From Pseudomonadota bacterium (GTDB taxonomy: Bacteria > Pseudomonadota > Gammaproteobacteria > Steroidobacterales > Steroidobacteraceae), in the NCBI GenBank assembly GCA_021838635.1, contig JAKCDC010000025.1, positions 1-37,912 of the forward strand: a DNA stretch of 37,912 nt, in the 5' to 3' direction. Under the pieces are notes generated by a model. The model was not told the origin of the DNA, ran no database searches, and worked only from the letters and a program-made list of their open reading frames with translations. Position numbers and translations under genes: made by a program. Shown here one piece after another: positions 16,909-27,161 of the stretch (the first letter of the stretch is position 1; every line of letters starts with the position of its first letter).

Positions 16909-18330
16909 CTACCAAGCGACCCGGACGTTCTTGAACTGCCAGGGATCGGAGGCATCGATGTCCTCGGGAAACAGCCGGCCGCGCTCGTGCAGCGGCGTCC
17001 AGTCGGTGTACTGCCCGACCACCGGGCCGAGATAGGGCCGGCAGACTGCAAGGTTGCGCTCGAAGTCCATCTCCTCCGGCTCGACGATGCCCCGGTTGGG
17101 GTTCTCCATCGCCCAGATCACCCCCGAGAGCACCGCGACAGTGACCTGCAGACTGGTGGCGTTGTTCCAGGGCGCGAGCCGACGCGCCTCCTCGATCGAC
17201 AGCTGCGAGCCGTACCAGTAGGCATTCTTCTTGTGCCCGGCGAGCAGCACGCCGAGCTCATCGGTGCCCGCGACGATCTCATTCATCAGCAGCCGCTGGC
17301 GCTCCTGCTGCACGTAGTTGCGTCCGGCGAGTTCATGCACCGACATCACCGCCTGATCGCAGGGGTGATAGGCATAGTGCACCGTCGGGCGGTAGACAGC
17401 CTGTGAGCCTTCGCGCACCGTGAGGTAATCGGCGATCGAAATCGCCTCCCCGTGCGTGATGCAAAAGCCGTAGATGTGCCCGGCGCGCGGCGTCCAGGTG
17501 CGCACGCGGGTCGCCGCGCCGGGCTGCATGAGGTAGATCGCCGCCTGACAGCCGGACTCGTGCCGCTTGCCGTCGCGCGGAAAATTCCGCTCGTGCGTGC
17601 CCCAGCCCATCTCGCACGGCTGCGAGCCCTCGCTCACGAACCCGTCGATCGACCAGGTGTTGACGAACTCACCGGGCTCCTTCGGCTGGTTGGCGCGCTG
17701 GGAGTCGCGCTCCGCGACGTGAATGGCCTTCACGCCAAGTTCGCGGGCAAGCGCAGCCCATTCGGCGCGCGAGCCCGGTGCACGAATTTCAAGACCGGTG
17801 TCGGCCGCGATGTTCAGCATCGCCTGCTTGACCAGGTGTGAGACCAGGCCAGGGTTGGCGCCGTGGGTGAGCACTGCGGTCGGCGCGCGCTCGTTGCCCA
17901 CACGCAGCGCGAGAGCCTCCTCGCGCAGCGCGTAGTTGGTACGCCGACCGGCCGGCACGGTTGGGTCGGTGTACCCGCCGGGCCACGGCTCGATGCAGGT
18001 GTCGAGGTACATCGCGCCCTTCTCCCAGCACAGTTTGACCAGCGCCAGGCTCGAGACATTCACCGATACGTTGAGGAGAAAGTCGCCCCGTCCGAGCAGC
18101 GGGCCGAGCACGCGCCGGTGGTTCTCGCGCGTCAACGGCTCACGGATGAAACGCACGCCGTACTGTTCGGCCTCCGCGTTGCCCTTATCCTCGGCCGTCA
18201 CGATGGTGATGCGCTCGGCGGGAACGCCGATGTGTCGCAACAGCAACGGCAGCACCCCCTGACCGATGCTGCCGAAACCGACCAGGACGATACGACCGGG
18301 AAATTCAACGTGGATTTTGTGTTCGTTCAT
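16909..18330 (-). CDS. hss: Homospermidine synthase
   Basis: This 473-aa NAD-dependent enzyme makes homospermidine from two putrescines (or putrescine and spermidine). The N-terminal Rossmann motif is VLVGFGSIGQG (G18xGxxGxG region). Family landmarks follow: LDTCIEPWPGGYTD, THGANPGLVSHLVKQA, GTHERNFP, HIYGFCITHGEAIS and KKNAYWYGSQLS. It belongs to the saccharopine-dehydrogenase-like bacterial HSS group. The ATG at 18330 (MNEHKIHVEF) fits the family; the frame stays open upstream but that part has no similarity to the family. Its 5' leader contains REP-like hairpins. With speA at 20252 it indicates homospermidine-type polyamine metabolism. The step between agmatine and putrescine is not encoded here. 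Confidence 0.95.
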   Translation of the reverse strand: MNEHKIHVEFPGRIVLVGFGSIGQGVLPLLLRHIGVPAERITIVTAEDKGNAEAEQYGVRFIREPLTRENHRRVLGPLLGRGDFLLNVSVNVSSLALVKLCWEKGAMYLDTCIEPWPGGYTDPTVPAGRRTNYALREEALALRVGNERAPTAVLTHGANPGLVSHLVKQAMLNIAADTGLEIRAPGSRAEWAALARELGVKAIHVAERDSQRANQPKEPGEFVNTWSIDGFVSEGSQPCEMGWGTHERNFPRDGKRHESGCQAAIYLMQPGAATRVRTWTPRAGHIYGFCITHGEAISIADYLTVREGSQAVYRPTVHYAYHPCDQAVMSVHELAGRNYVQQERQRLLMNEIVAGTDELGVLLAGHKKNAYWYGSQLSIEEARRLAPWNNATSLQVTVAVLSGVIWAMENPNRGIVEPEEMDFERNLAVCRPYLGPVVGQYTDWTPLHERGRLFPEDIDASDPWQFKNVRVAW

Positions 18331-18365
18331 CTCACTCACGATCAGGACAAAAACAGCTACCGCAC

Positions 18366-18417
18366 GGTAGGAGCGCGGCCGCACAGCGGCCGCGCCCTCC
18401 GTCGCCAGCGCGGAGGG
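18366..18417. repeat. REP-like palindromic element in the hss leader
   Basis: After GGTAGGAGCG, the head motif of REP elements in pseudomonads and xanthomonads, comes a perfect 10-bp inverted repeat (18373-18382 with 18386-18395, 3-nt loop). A second 7-bp inverted repeat follows directly (18395-18401 with 18411-18417). On the minus strand the two hairpins lie between the GST stop and the hss start. No second copy was noticed in the window, so the REP assignment rests on sequence form alone. Confidence 0.55.
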
Positions 18418-18451
18418 TATCAAAGCGGGGCAGGCAGCGAAACGCCGTATT

Positions 18452-19117
18452 TCAGGCCGCGCGCCAGTGCGGCGGATAGGTGCGTTCGTAGCCCGGCAGG
18501 CCCTCGATGCGCGAGAGCCAGCGCCCGAGCGCCGGATAGTTGATCTCCACCGGCATGAAGCGCGCAGCGAGCTCGCGCGCCGCGGGGCGCTCCAGTGCAC
18601 GCTTCAGCAGCTGAATGCCCGGAAATATCACCATGTCGACCGCCGAGAAGCGCTCCCCGACCACCCAGTCGGACTTCGACAGCCGGCCCTCGATGGTGCG
18701 CGCCTCGCTCGCCACGGCGTGCATGGCCTGGGTGAGCGCATCGCTGTGCAGATCGGCATCGCCGGCGAAAACCGCGCCGGTAATCGTGCGCAGGTGCGGT
18801 TCGATATAGGCCTGGTACTCGCAGATGACCCGCATGATCGTGCCCGCCTCCTCGGGGCTGGCGCCAAACAGGGGCGGGTCGGGGTACTTCAGATCCAGAT
18901 AATAGAGGATGGCCAGAGACTCGAAGCAGACATAATCGCCGTCCTTGAGCACCGGCACACGCCCACGCGGGTTCAGCTGCAGCATGTGCGGTGACTTGTG
19001 CTCCTGCTTGGAGAACTGCAGCAGGTGCGCCGTGTACGCGAGACGCTTGTGTTCGAGCGCGAGCAGAACCCGCCAGGCGTACGGACTGCCGCTGCCCCAA
19101 TAGACCTCGATCGCCAT
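18452..19117 (-). CDS. Glutathione S-transferase family protein
   Basis: The 221-aa product has an N-terminal thioredoxin-like domain ([20 protein letters not shown], then [22 protein letters not shown], where VPVL and ES bind glutathione) and a helical C-terminal domain (about 85-215) with [14 protein letters not shown]. Ser or Tyr near residue 9-12 is the likely catalytic residue. The substrate is unknown. The ATG at 19117 is preceded by GGGGGAG, close but plausible. It is divergent from the sulfurtransferase gene (165 bp apart), and the stop is 121 bp from the hss start. Confidence 0.92.
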   Translation of the reverse strand: MAIEVYWGSGSPYAWRVLLALEHKRLAYTAHLLQFSKQEHKSPHMLQLNPRGRVPVLKDGDYVCFESLAILYYLDLKYPDPPLFGASPEEAGTIMRVICEYQAYIEPHLRTITGAVFAGDADLHSDALTQAMHAVASEARTIEGRLSKSDWVVGERFSAVDMVIFPGIQLLKRALERPAARELAARFMPVEINYPALGRWLSRIEGLPGYERTYPPHWRAA

Positions 19118-19282
19118 CACTCCCCCAATTCGCTGTGCGGGGGCAATTGTACCGGGTTGAGCCGCTTCGGTAGCAGCGGTGCGAGGCGCCGCCGACGCTG
19201 CGGGTTCTCCTCGGCGCACCGCGCTGCATACAATGGGCCGCCGCGCCCGGGCAGAACCCGGCGGTGCGCGGCCGGAGGCGAC

Positions 19283-20143
19283 ATGTTCGACACACTCATC
19301 TCGGTGCCCGAGCTGGCGCAGCGGCTCGAGACGCCCACGCTCGTCATCCTCGACTGCCGCTTCGATCTGGCGCGGCCTGCCTGGGGCGAGGCGGCGTACG
19401 ACGAGGCCCGCATCCCGCGTGCGCGCTACGCGCACCTCGAGCGGGACCTCTCCGACGCGCTGCGCCCCGACAGCGGCCGCCACCCGCTGCCGCAGCCGCA
19501 GGCGCTCGCGGGGCGCCTCGGCGGCTGGGGCATCGATGCGGGGGTGCAAGTGGTGGCCTACGACCAGGGACCCGGGGCGTTCGCCGCGCGGCTGTGGTGG
19601 CTGCTGCGCTGGCTCGGACACCGGGCCGTGGCAGTGCTCGACGGCGGACTCGCCGCCTGGCAGGCCGCGGGGCTCGCGCTGGAGACCGCCACACCCGCCG
19701 CCCCGCGCCCACGCCACTTCGAGGGCCGAGCGCAGGCCGGTGAGCTCATCACCACTGCGCAACTCGAGCAGTTGCTCGGCGCCGGGCAACTGACGAGCGG
19801 CGAGCGCGTCCTGATCGATGCCCGCAGCGCGGATCGCTTCGCCGGTCGCAACGAGACGATCGATCCGGTGGCCGGGCACATCCCCGGGGCGCGCAACCAT
19901 CCGTTCACCGACAACCTCGCCGACGGTCGATTTCTGCCAGCCGCGGCGCTGCGCGAGCGTTACCTGAGCACCCTCGGGCAGCAGCAGCCCGAGCAGGCGG
20001 TGTGCATGTGCGGCTCTGGCGTGACCGCCTGTCACACACTCCTCGCGCTGCAGATTGCCGGCCTGCCCGGGGCGCGCCTGTACGGCGGCTCGTGGAGCGA
20101 GTGGATCCGCGATCCGGCCCACCCGGTCGCAGCAGACGCCTGA
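19283..20143 (+). CDS. sseA: 3-mercaptopyruvate/thiosulfate sulfurtransferase with two rhodanese domains
   Basis: The 286-aa protein has an inactive N-terminal rhodanese domain (about 5-135, with [21 protein letters not shown]) and an active C-terminal one (about 155-280). The active loop is CGSGVTA (Cys243). This loop is characteristic of SseA-type 3-mercaptopyruvate sulfurtransferases, whereas thiosulfate enzymes have [17 protein letters not shown] precedes it as in the family. The enzyme transfers sulfane sulfur to thiols or cyanide. The ATG at 19283 has GGAGG six bases upstream. Confidence 0.9.
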   Translation: MFDTLISVPELAQRLETPTLVILDCRFDLARPAWGEAAYDEARIPRARYAHLERDLSDALRPDSGRHPLPQPQALAGRLGGWGIDAGVQVVAYDQGPGAFAARLWWLLRWLGHRAVAVLDGGLAAWQAAGLALETATPAAPRPRHFEGRAQAGELITTAQLEQLLGAGQLTSGERVLIDARSADRFAGRNETIDPVAGHIPGARNHPFTDNLADGRFLPAAALRERYLSTLGQQQPEQAVCMCGSGVTACHTLLALQIAGLPGARLYGGSWSEWIRDPAHPVAADA

Positions 20144-20161
20144 GCGGCGCCGGTCGGGGGA

Positions 20162-20200
20162 AAAAATTCGCGCGCAGGACTTTCACTGCCGCGCGATTTT
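20162..20200 (+). terminator. Candidate intrinsic terminator between sseA and speA
   Basis: An arm TCGCGCGCAG (20168-20177) pairs with CTG-C-CGCGCGA (20186-20196) with one bulge and is followed by TTTT (20197-20200). An A tract precedes it, so a bidirectional function is possible. It lies 24 bp after the sseA stop and could equally act as an attenuator in the speA leader. Confidence 0.45.
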
Positions 20201-20251
20201 GATATCGTTCGCGCCGAACGCACTCCCGCGCGTCGTACGGAAATTTCCGAC

Positions 20252-22231
<1,980 letters not shown>

Positions 22232-22550
22232 CTGTTGCAATCACACAACAGATGCCCCGGTGACACGGCCGGGGTGGTGCGCCCTGTGTTTGCTTCCCGC
22301 AAACGCCGGGAGTAGCATCGGCACGTACCCAGTCCTCAGTGGATTGATCACGTTTGAGTGCCCGGCGCCTTCGATCCGCCTTTCTGTGCGCATCGTTCGT
22401 ACGTGAACCTGGTGCAGGGCGCCTGTTTTCAGGCGCGGCCGCACTCGACCCGACCGTGTCCGTCCACCCCCCAACCTTCCCGTTCGATTCTGCGATACCC
22501 GCGGCCTGCGTGTGCGGCCTGCGGTTCGCGCTGCCAAGAGAGATCTCCGG
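22232..22550. other. Gene-free leader of the RRM gene, with hairpins
   Basis: No reading frame here is convincing. Just after the speA stop are two small hairpins without a T tract (22232-22237 with 22246-22251; 22255-22260 with 22269-22274). A weak promoter candidate, TTGCTT (22290-22295), 17 bp, TAGCAT (22313-22318), follows. A perfect 7-bp stem with a TTTT loop (22419-22425 with 22430-22436) would then lie in a 5' UTR of about 200 nt. Long structured leaders are common in cold-regulated RNA-binding genes, so this may be regulatory; that is inference. Confidence 0.4.
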
Positions 22551-22832
22551 ATGACGACGATTTACGTAGGCAATCTGCCGTTCAACGCCACTGAGCAGGA
22601 CGTGAAGACGCTCTTCGAACGTCACGGCAAGGTGGATTCCGTCAAGCTGATCAATGACCGGGAAACCGGCAAACCGCGCGGCTTCGGCTTCGTGGAGATG
22701 GCGCCGGGTGAGGCTCAGGGGGCGATCCAGGCGCTGAATGGTTTCCAGATGAGCGGCCGAGCGCTGCGGGTCAACGAGGCGCAGGAACGCGCGCCGCGGC
22801 CCCGCACCGGCGGCGGACCGTTCCGGCGCTGA
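22551..22832 (+). CDS. Small RRM-type RNA-binding protein
   Basis: The 93-aa protein is a single RNA-recognition motif. RNP2 is IYVGNL (residues 3-8) and RNP1 is RGFGFVEM (about 43-50), with a short Arg/Gly-rich tail ending TGGGPFRR. Proteins of this kind in Gammaproteobacteria and cyanobacteria bind single-stranded RNA and are often cold-induced. The ATG at 22551 (MTTIYVGNL) is the natural start; the longer frame from 22512 adds unrelated residues. The gene is followed by a run of stem-loops. Confidence 0.93.
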   Translation: MTTIYVGNLPFNATEQDVKTLFERHGKVDSVKLINDRETGKPRGFGFVEMAPGEAQGAIQALNGFQMSGRALRVNEAQERAPRPRTGGGPFRR

Positions 22833-22843
22833 TCTGCACACGC

Positions 22844-23017
22844 CGGAGGGGGTTCCGGCCCACGGCAGGCACCCCCTCCGAGCCTGCCCAAGAGGCGGGC
22901 TGTGGTGCGATCCGAGGACACCCCTGGCCGGGGTGATGCCTTTTTTTCCCCGAAGCCCGCCAGCGGGCCGCGCCCGCACGTCCACGGCCTCGCTGCAGAT
23001 GGAGCGGGGTTTTTTTT
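22844..23017 (+). ncRNA. Highly structured intergenic segment ending in a terminator; possible small RNA
   Basis: Five consecutive stem-loops can be drawn on the plus strand: a perfect 10-bp stem (22844-22853 with 22871-22880), an 8-bp stem with one G-U (22881-22888 with 22894-22901), a 6-bp stem (22919-22924 with 22930-22935) followed by T7 at 22941, a short GCCCGC/GCGGGC hairpin near 22955-22968, and a 7-bp terminator stem (22988-22994 with 23003-23009) running into T8. This may be only the 3' UTR of the RRM mRNA with two terminators, or a separate small RNA. I recognise no known RNA family (no SRP, 6S, tmRNA or RNase P signature). Confidence 0.35.
22988..23017 (+). terminator. Rho-independent terminator downstream of the RRM gene
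   Basis: A 7-bp stem with one G-U pair (22988-22994 with 23003-23009, 8-nt loop) is followed immediately by eight T residues (23010-23017). It ends 19 bp before the next start codon. A weaker terminator-like hairpin plus T7 lies at 22919-22947. Confidence 0.75.
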
Positions 23018-23036
23018 GGACGCGTACCCGTCCACA

Positions 23037-23882
23037 ATGGCAGCCCTCATGCGAGCCGTACCCAAAGCCGCACTGGCCGCCGCGCTGGCCGCTCTGAGCC
23101 TGCTGTCGGGCTGCGCCACCACCAGTGGACGACATTCCACGGCAGTGGCGCTCGATGCCATCCTGGCCGGTCCGCGTCCCGCGGCGCAGCGCCGCTGGGA
23201 CCGCGACCGTCATCCGGTGCAGACACTGCTGTTCTTCGGTCTGCGGCCCACCAGCCGCGTCCTGCAGGTCTGGCCGCGCGCCGACGGCTACTACACTCGC
23301 ATCATTGCCCCGTTGGTGCGCCTCCGCGGCCGTTTCGATGCGGCGCTGATCGACCCCGGCCAGAGCGCCTTTCTCACCGCGCGCAATGCGCGCTACCGCC
23401 GGCTGCTTGCTTCAAGCCCGCACTTGTACGACCGCGTCCAGGTCGTAATGTTCCCCTCTGACGGCGGTAATGCCGTTCCCCCGGGCTCCGTCAATCTCGT
23501 AGTCGCCTTCGGTGTGCTGCACCAATGGCTGGCGCGAGGTGAGGCCAGCGCTGCACTACACACGCTCCACCGCGCCCTGGTGCCCGGCGGAGTGCTCGGT
23601 GTCGTCGACAATCGCGCCGCCCCGGGCGCTCCGCGCGATCCGCACGCCCTCACCGGCTACGTGCGCCAGTCCTCTGCGATCAAGCTCATCGAGGCGAGTG
23701 GCTTTCGGCTGGTGGCGGCCTCTGAGGTGAACGCCAACCCGCGCGACCACAAAGTCTATCCGGCCGGGGCCTGGACGCTGCCGCCGACCTACCGGCTGGG
23801 CAAGACCGACCGCGCCCACTATGCGGCGATCGGAGAACCTGACCGCTTCACCCTGAAGTTCGTCAAAGTCCCGCTGCGCTGA
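23037..23882 (+). CDS. Exported lipoprotein related to SAM-dependent methyltransferases (COG4798-like)
   Basis: The 281-aa precursor has a lipoprotein signal peptide (AALAALSLLSGC, lipobox LSGC with Cys near residue 23). The mature part resembles the predicted methyltransferases of COG4798: DRHPVQTLLFFGLRPTSRVLQVWP, then a Rossmann-like core with VNLVVAFGVLHQWL and LVPGGVLGVVDNRA, and a C-terminal KVYPAGAWTLPPTYRLGKTD. In the family, as I recall it, motif I reads roughly WPGGGWYT; here it is WPRADGYYT, losing glycines that normally contact SAM. Activity is therefore uncertain. The start ATG at 23037 follows a strong terminator by 19 bp, so the promoter must overlap or lie before the terminator. 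Confidence 0.75.
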   Translation: MAALMRAVPKAALAAALAALSLLSGCATTSGRHSTAVALDAILAGPRPAAQRRWDRDRHPVQTLLFFGLRPTSRVLQVWPRADGYYTRIIAPLVRLRGRFDAALIDPGQSAFLTARNARYRRLLASSPHLYDRVQVVMFPSDGGNAVPPGSVNLVVAFGVLHQWLARGEASAALHTLHRALVPGGVLGVVDNRAAPGAPRDPHALTGYVRQSSAIKLIEASGFRLVAASEVNANPRDHKVYPAGAWTLPPTYRLGKTDRAHYAAIGEPDRFTLKFVKVPLR

Positions 23883-23895
23883 GCGCGCCGGGTCG

Positions 23896-25962
23896 CTACC
23901 ACATCTGGCGCAGGCGGGCGCCCACATCGAGCGCCGGGGCGAGTCCCACCGCAGCGCCCTGCCCCGCACCCTCGGCGAACGGCATGGGCGTATCGCTGTC
24001 GAGGTGCGCCAGCACCGCGGCGCTGAGAAAGCGGCTGCGCCCGCCATAGACATGCGCATCGCCGTGGCGGTGTTGCCCCGTCAGATAAAACTTCAGCGGC
24101 GCGTACAGCAACAGGTCATTGCGGGCGCGGGTGAGAGCGACGTAGAAGAGCCGGCGTTCCTCCTCGAGCTGCTCGGTGCTTCCAGCGGCGAACTCCGAGG
24201 GGAAGCTGCCGTCGACGACGTTGAGCAGGTAGACCGTATCCCACTCCATGCCTTTGGCCGAATGCACGGTCGAGAGCACAAGATAATCCTCATCGAGTGC
24301 CGGCGGACCGGCGAGGTCCGAGGCCGCCGAGGGTGGATCGAGCGCAAGCTCGCTGAGGAAGCGCTCGCGCGAGAGATACTGCCCGGAGAGCACCTCCAGC
24401 TGCTCCAGATCCCCGTTGCGGGTATGGACCTGCTCGTAGATACGCTCCAGATGCGGTTGGTACCAGCGCCGCGCCCGCTGCACCTGACCGCTCCACGGGC
24501 AGCGCGGATCGGCCAGTTCGAGCAGCAGCGCAAGCAGACTCGCCCAATGTTCGGCGGCTGGCGCCGGCGGCGCGAAGGTCGTGAGAGCCCCGACGGCGCC
24601 CCCGGCGCGCTCCAAGTATTCCAGCACGCGCCGGGCGTTCACCGGACCCATCCCCGGAAGCAGCTGCACCGTGCGCAATGCAGCGAGCGCGTTGCGGGGG
24701 TTGTCGGCCCAGCGCAGCACGCCGAGCAGATCTTTCACGTGACCGGCTTCGAGGAAGCGCAGCCCACCGTATTTCACGAATGGAATGCCGCGCCGGCCGA
24801 GTTCGATCTCGAGCGCATCGCTGTGGCTGGAGGAGCGGAACAGGACGCCCTGATGCTTCAGCGGCACGTTCGCCTCGCGCCGGCGCAGCACCTCGGTGCA
24901 GACGCATTCGGCCTGCTGACGCAGGTCGAGCACGGTGCACAGGCGGGGCCGCACGCCCCCGGTGCGCACCGCGCGCAGATCCTTGCGGAACTGCCGGGGC
25001 GCCTCGGCCATGACGGCGTTCGACAGATCCAGAATCGGCTGCGTGGAGCGGTAGTTCTGCTCCAGGGTGATCACCGCCGCCGGCGGCGTGAAGTGCTGCG
25101 GAAATGCCAGGATGTTCTCCACCGAGGCCGCGCGGAACGAGTAGATCGCCTGCGCGTCATCGCCGACCACCGCCAGTCCCGCTCCCTCGGGCTTCAGCGC
25201 ATGGAGGATCTCGGCCTGCAGCGTGTTGGTGTCCTGGTACTCATCGACGAGCACATGATCGAACTGGCCGCCGACCTGACCGGCCAGACGCGTCTCGCTC
25301 ATCATGACGTGCCAGTACAACAGCAGATCGTCGTAGTCGAGCAGATGCTCGCGTTGCTTGCGCTCAACGTAGGCGCGAAACAGCCCGGTCAGCTCAGCCT
25401 CCCAGTGCGCGCACCAGGGGAACTGCTCCTCGAGCGTCGCGCGCAGCGGCCGCTGGGTGTTGACCCGGTGCGAGTAGATCTGCAGGCACGTCTCCTTGCG
25501 CGGGAAGCGTTGCTCCTTCTGTGCCAAGCCGAGTTCCTGGCGCAGCGCATCGAGCAGATCGGCCGCATCGGCACGATCGAGCACGGTGAACTGAGGATCG
25601 AGACCGAGCGTCCCGGCGTAGTGCCGCAGCAACCGGTTGCCGATGGCATGGAAGGTGCCGCTCCAGGTGAGTCGCTCGTGCACCGCTCCGCCGGAAGCGC
25701 CGCGCACGATGTCGGCGGCGCGCAGGCGCATCTGTGCAGCGGCACGTCGCGTGAAGGTGAGCATCAGGATGCGCTCCGGCGCAACGCCCTGCAGCACCAG
25801 GTGAGCCACCCGATGCGCCAGAGTGTTGGTTTTACCGGTACCCGCGCCGGCCACGATGAGCAGCGGGCCTGAGCGCACACCGCGACCCGGCTCAGGCTCC
25901 CCGAAGGTGGCCGCGCGCCGCTGTGGCTCGTTGAGCCGGGAAAGATGAGACTCGCTCGACAT
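23896..25962 (-). CDS. UvrD/Rep-family ATP-dependent DNA helicase
   Basis: The 688-aa SF1A helicase shows every motif in order: Walker A AGAGTGKTNTLAHR, Ia LTFTRRAAAQM, II VDEYQDTN, III VVGDDAQAIYSFRAAS, IV LEQNYRST, V TVHSAKGMEWDTVYLLNV and VI RRLFYVALTRARNDLLLY. It translocates 3' to 5' on single-stranded DNA in repair or replication restart. The sequence is not clearly UvrD or Rep, and it is a little shorter than both, so I give no symbol. It is convergent with the methyltransferase-like gene. Confidence 0.93.
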   Translation of the reverse strand: MSSESHLSRLNEPQRRAATFGEPEPGRGVRSGPLLIVAGAGTGKTNTLAHRVAHLVLQGVAPERILMLTFTRRAAAQMRLRAADIVRGASGGAVHERLTWSGTFHAIGNRLLRHYAGTLGLDPQFTVLDRADAADLLDALRQELGLAQKEQRFPRKETCLQIYSHRVNTQRPLRATLEEQFPWCAHWEAELTGLFRAYVERKQREHLLDYDDLLLYWHVMMSETRLAGQVGGQFDHVLVDEYQDTNTLQAEILHALKPEGAGLAVVGDDAQAIYSFRAASVENILAFPQHFTPPAAVITLEQNYRSTQPILDLSNAVMAEAPRQFRKDLRAVRTGGVRPRLCTVLDLRQQAECVCTEVLRRREANVPLKHQGVLFRSSSHSDALEIELGRRGIPFVKYGGLRFLEAGHVKDLLGVLRWADNPRNALAALRTVQLLPGMGPVNARRVLEYLERAGGAVGALTTFAPPAPAAEHWASLLALLLELADPRCPWSGQVQRARRWYQPHLERIYEQVHTRNGDLEQLEVLSGQYLSRERFLSELALDPPSAASDLAGPPALDEDYLVLSTVHSAKGMEWDTVYLLNVVDGSFPSEFAAGSTEQLEEERRLFYVALTRARNDLLLYAPLKFYLTGQHRHGDAHVYGGRSRFLSAAVLAHLDSDTPMPFAEGAGQGAAVGLAPALDVGARLRQMW

Positions 25963-26061
25963 GACTGACGAGAACTATACGGAATCGGACCCGCCGCCGC
26001 CACGAAACGCCGGTGCTCCGAAACATACAGTGCGCACCACTCGGATGAACTGGATAGGCAC

Positions 26062-27045
26062 TTACGGCCCCAGGGACTCGCGCGGTGCGACGGGTTCGAG
26101 CGCCGCACCGAAGGCGGCAAGCCGGGCATGGATGTCGGCCTGCACCGCCGCGAAATCCACACCCACCTCGGTCAGCTCGGGCCGCGGTGTGCGCGCGTCA
26201 CTGAAGTCCACCGGCAGGCCGGTCTCGGCGCGGATCCGCGCGCTCACCGCGGTGCGATACTCCTCAGAGGACCCTAAGCGCTCGACGTCGATCATCACGT
26301 CGGCTGCCGGCGCCGCTGCAGCCTGTCCGAGCAGATATACCCCGATGAAAGCCTGATAGGACTGCTCGTCGCTCCAAGACGGGAACGTCCGGTACAGCGC
26401 CTGCAGCCTGCCGCGTACATCCCGTGGCCAGCGCGGCATGCGCGGCAGACCAAGACTCTCGGCGAGACGTCCGGCAGGCGAATGTGCCGGAGCCTGTGCC
26501 AGGAGGGCCACGTGACACAACTCGAAGTACGGCACTTCAGCCGCGCCACGGTAGCTGCGGCAGGATAGCCACTGCTGCGAGGCGCTGCGCCGCAGCACGA
26601 TGTGGTATCCACCGAGTCCGGCCCGAAGGGCCGCGGCTCTCTGCAGCGAGCGGGAGAACCCGAACACCGCCACCGAACCGCGCGCCGCTGCATACTCGGC
26701 CAGGCGCGCAAGATAGGCGATCTCCTGACGTGCGCCGTCCGTCGGGAAGTAGCGCTCGAGCGCGAAGGACTCGCGGTAGCCTCTCACCCTGCGCAGCAGC
26801 GGTCTCAACAACGGGCGATACTCGTCCCGGTACGGCCGTTCAAGCGGCGGGTGGCGCGACTGCCAACCCTGTGCGGTGTCGCGCGCCACGCGTTTGGCCG
26901 AGAGGTGCGCCAAGCGCTCGGCGAACGGTTCGTAGAAGCACGTGGTGCCCGGTAGCGCGCGAAACCGGCTCCAGACATAGGTGCTCGCGCAACGCCAGCC
27001 GGCGTGAATGTGGACGGCGGAGATGTCAGCGCGGGATCGGGGCAC
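26062..27045 (-). CDS. Sulfotransferase-like protein
   Basis: The 327-aa product opens with VHIHAGWRCASTYVWSRFR followed by CFYEPFAE, a P-loop-like 5'-phosphosulfate-binding segment seen in a subset of sulfotransferases that act on sugars or small metabolites. A 3'-phosphate-binding element may be HIVLRRSASQQWLS (about 150-165). The acceptor is unknown. It starts at GTG 27045, with AGG about 11 bases upstream, and is divergent from nudF. Confidence 0.65.
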   Translation of the reverse strand: MPRSRADISAVHIHAGWRCASTYVWSRFRALPGTTCFYEPFAERLAHLSAKRVARDTAQGWQSRHPPLERPYRDEYRPLLRPLLRRVRGYRESFALERYFPTDGARQEIAYLARLAEYAAARGSVAVFGFSRSLQRAAALRAGLGGYHIVLRRSASQQWLSCRSYRGAAEVPYFELCHVALLAQAPAHSPAGRLAESLGLPRMPRWPRDVRGRLQALYRTFPSWSDEQSYQAFIGVYLLGQAAAAPAADVMIDVERLGSSEEYRTAVSARIRAETGLPVDFSDARTPRPELTEVGVDFAAVQADIHARLAAFGAALEPVAPRESLGP

Positions 27046-27161
27046 TGGGCAAGCCTGGGCAGTCGTGGACGGGGCAGTCTAAAGGGGTGCTTCACCCGCC
27101 CTCAAGTGCCCTGCGGGGCGCGGATCGCGCCGGGGCACCCCGAGGATGCTAGGCTCGCGCC

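Noticed and set aside
19118-20122. Extension of the GST frame far upstream, across the sulfurtransferase gene
   Set aside because: The GST family starts at MAIEVYWG (19117); the upstream residues are the antisense of sseA.
24004-25872. 622-codon plus-strand frame opposite the helicase
   Set aside because: Antisense of a helicase with all motifs intact; composition is typical of a shadow frame.
27105-27140. GC-rich dyad in front of nudF as a riboswitch or terminator
   Set aside because: Imperfect pairing, no T tract and no match to a known regulatory RNA; common in GC-rich spacers.
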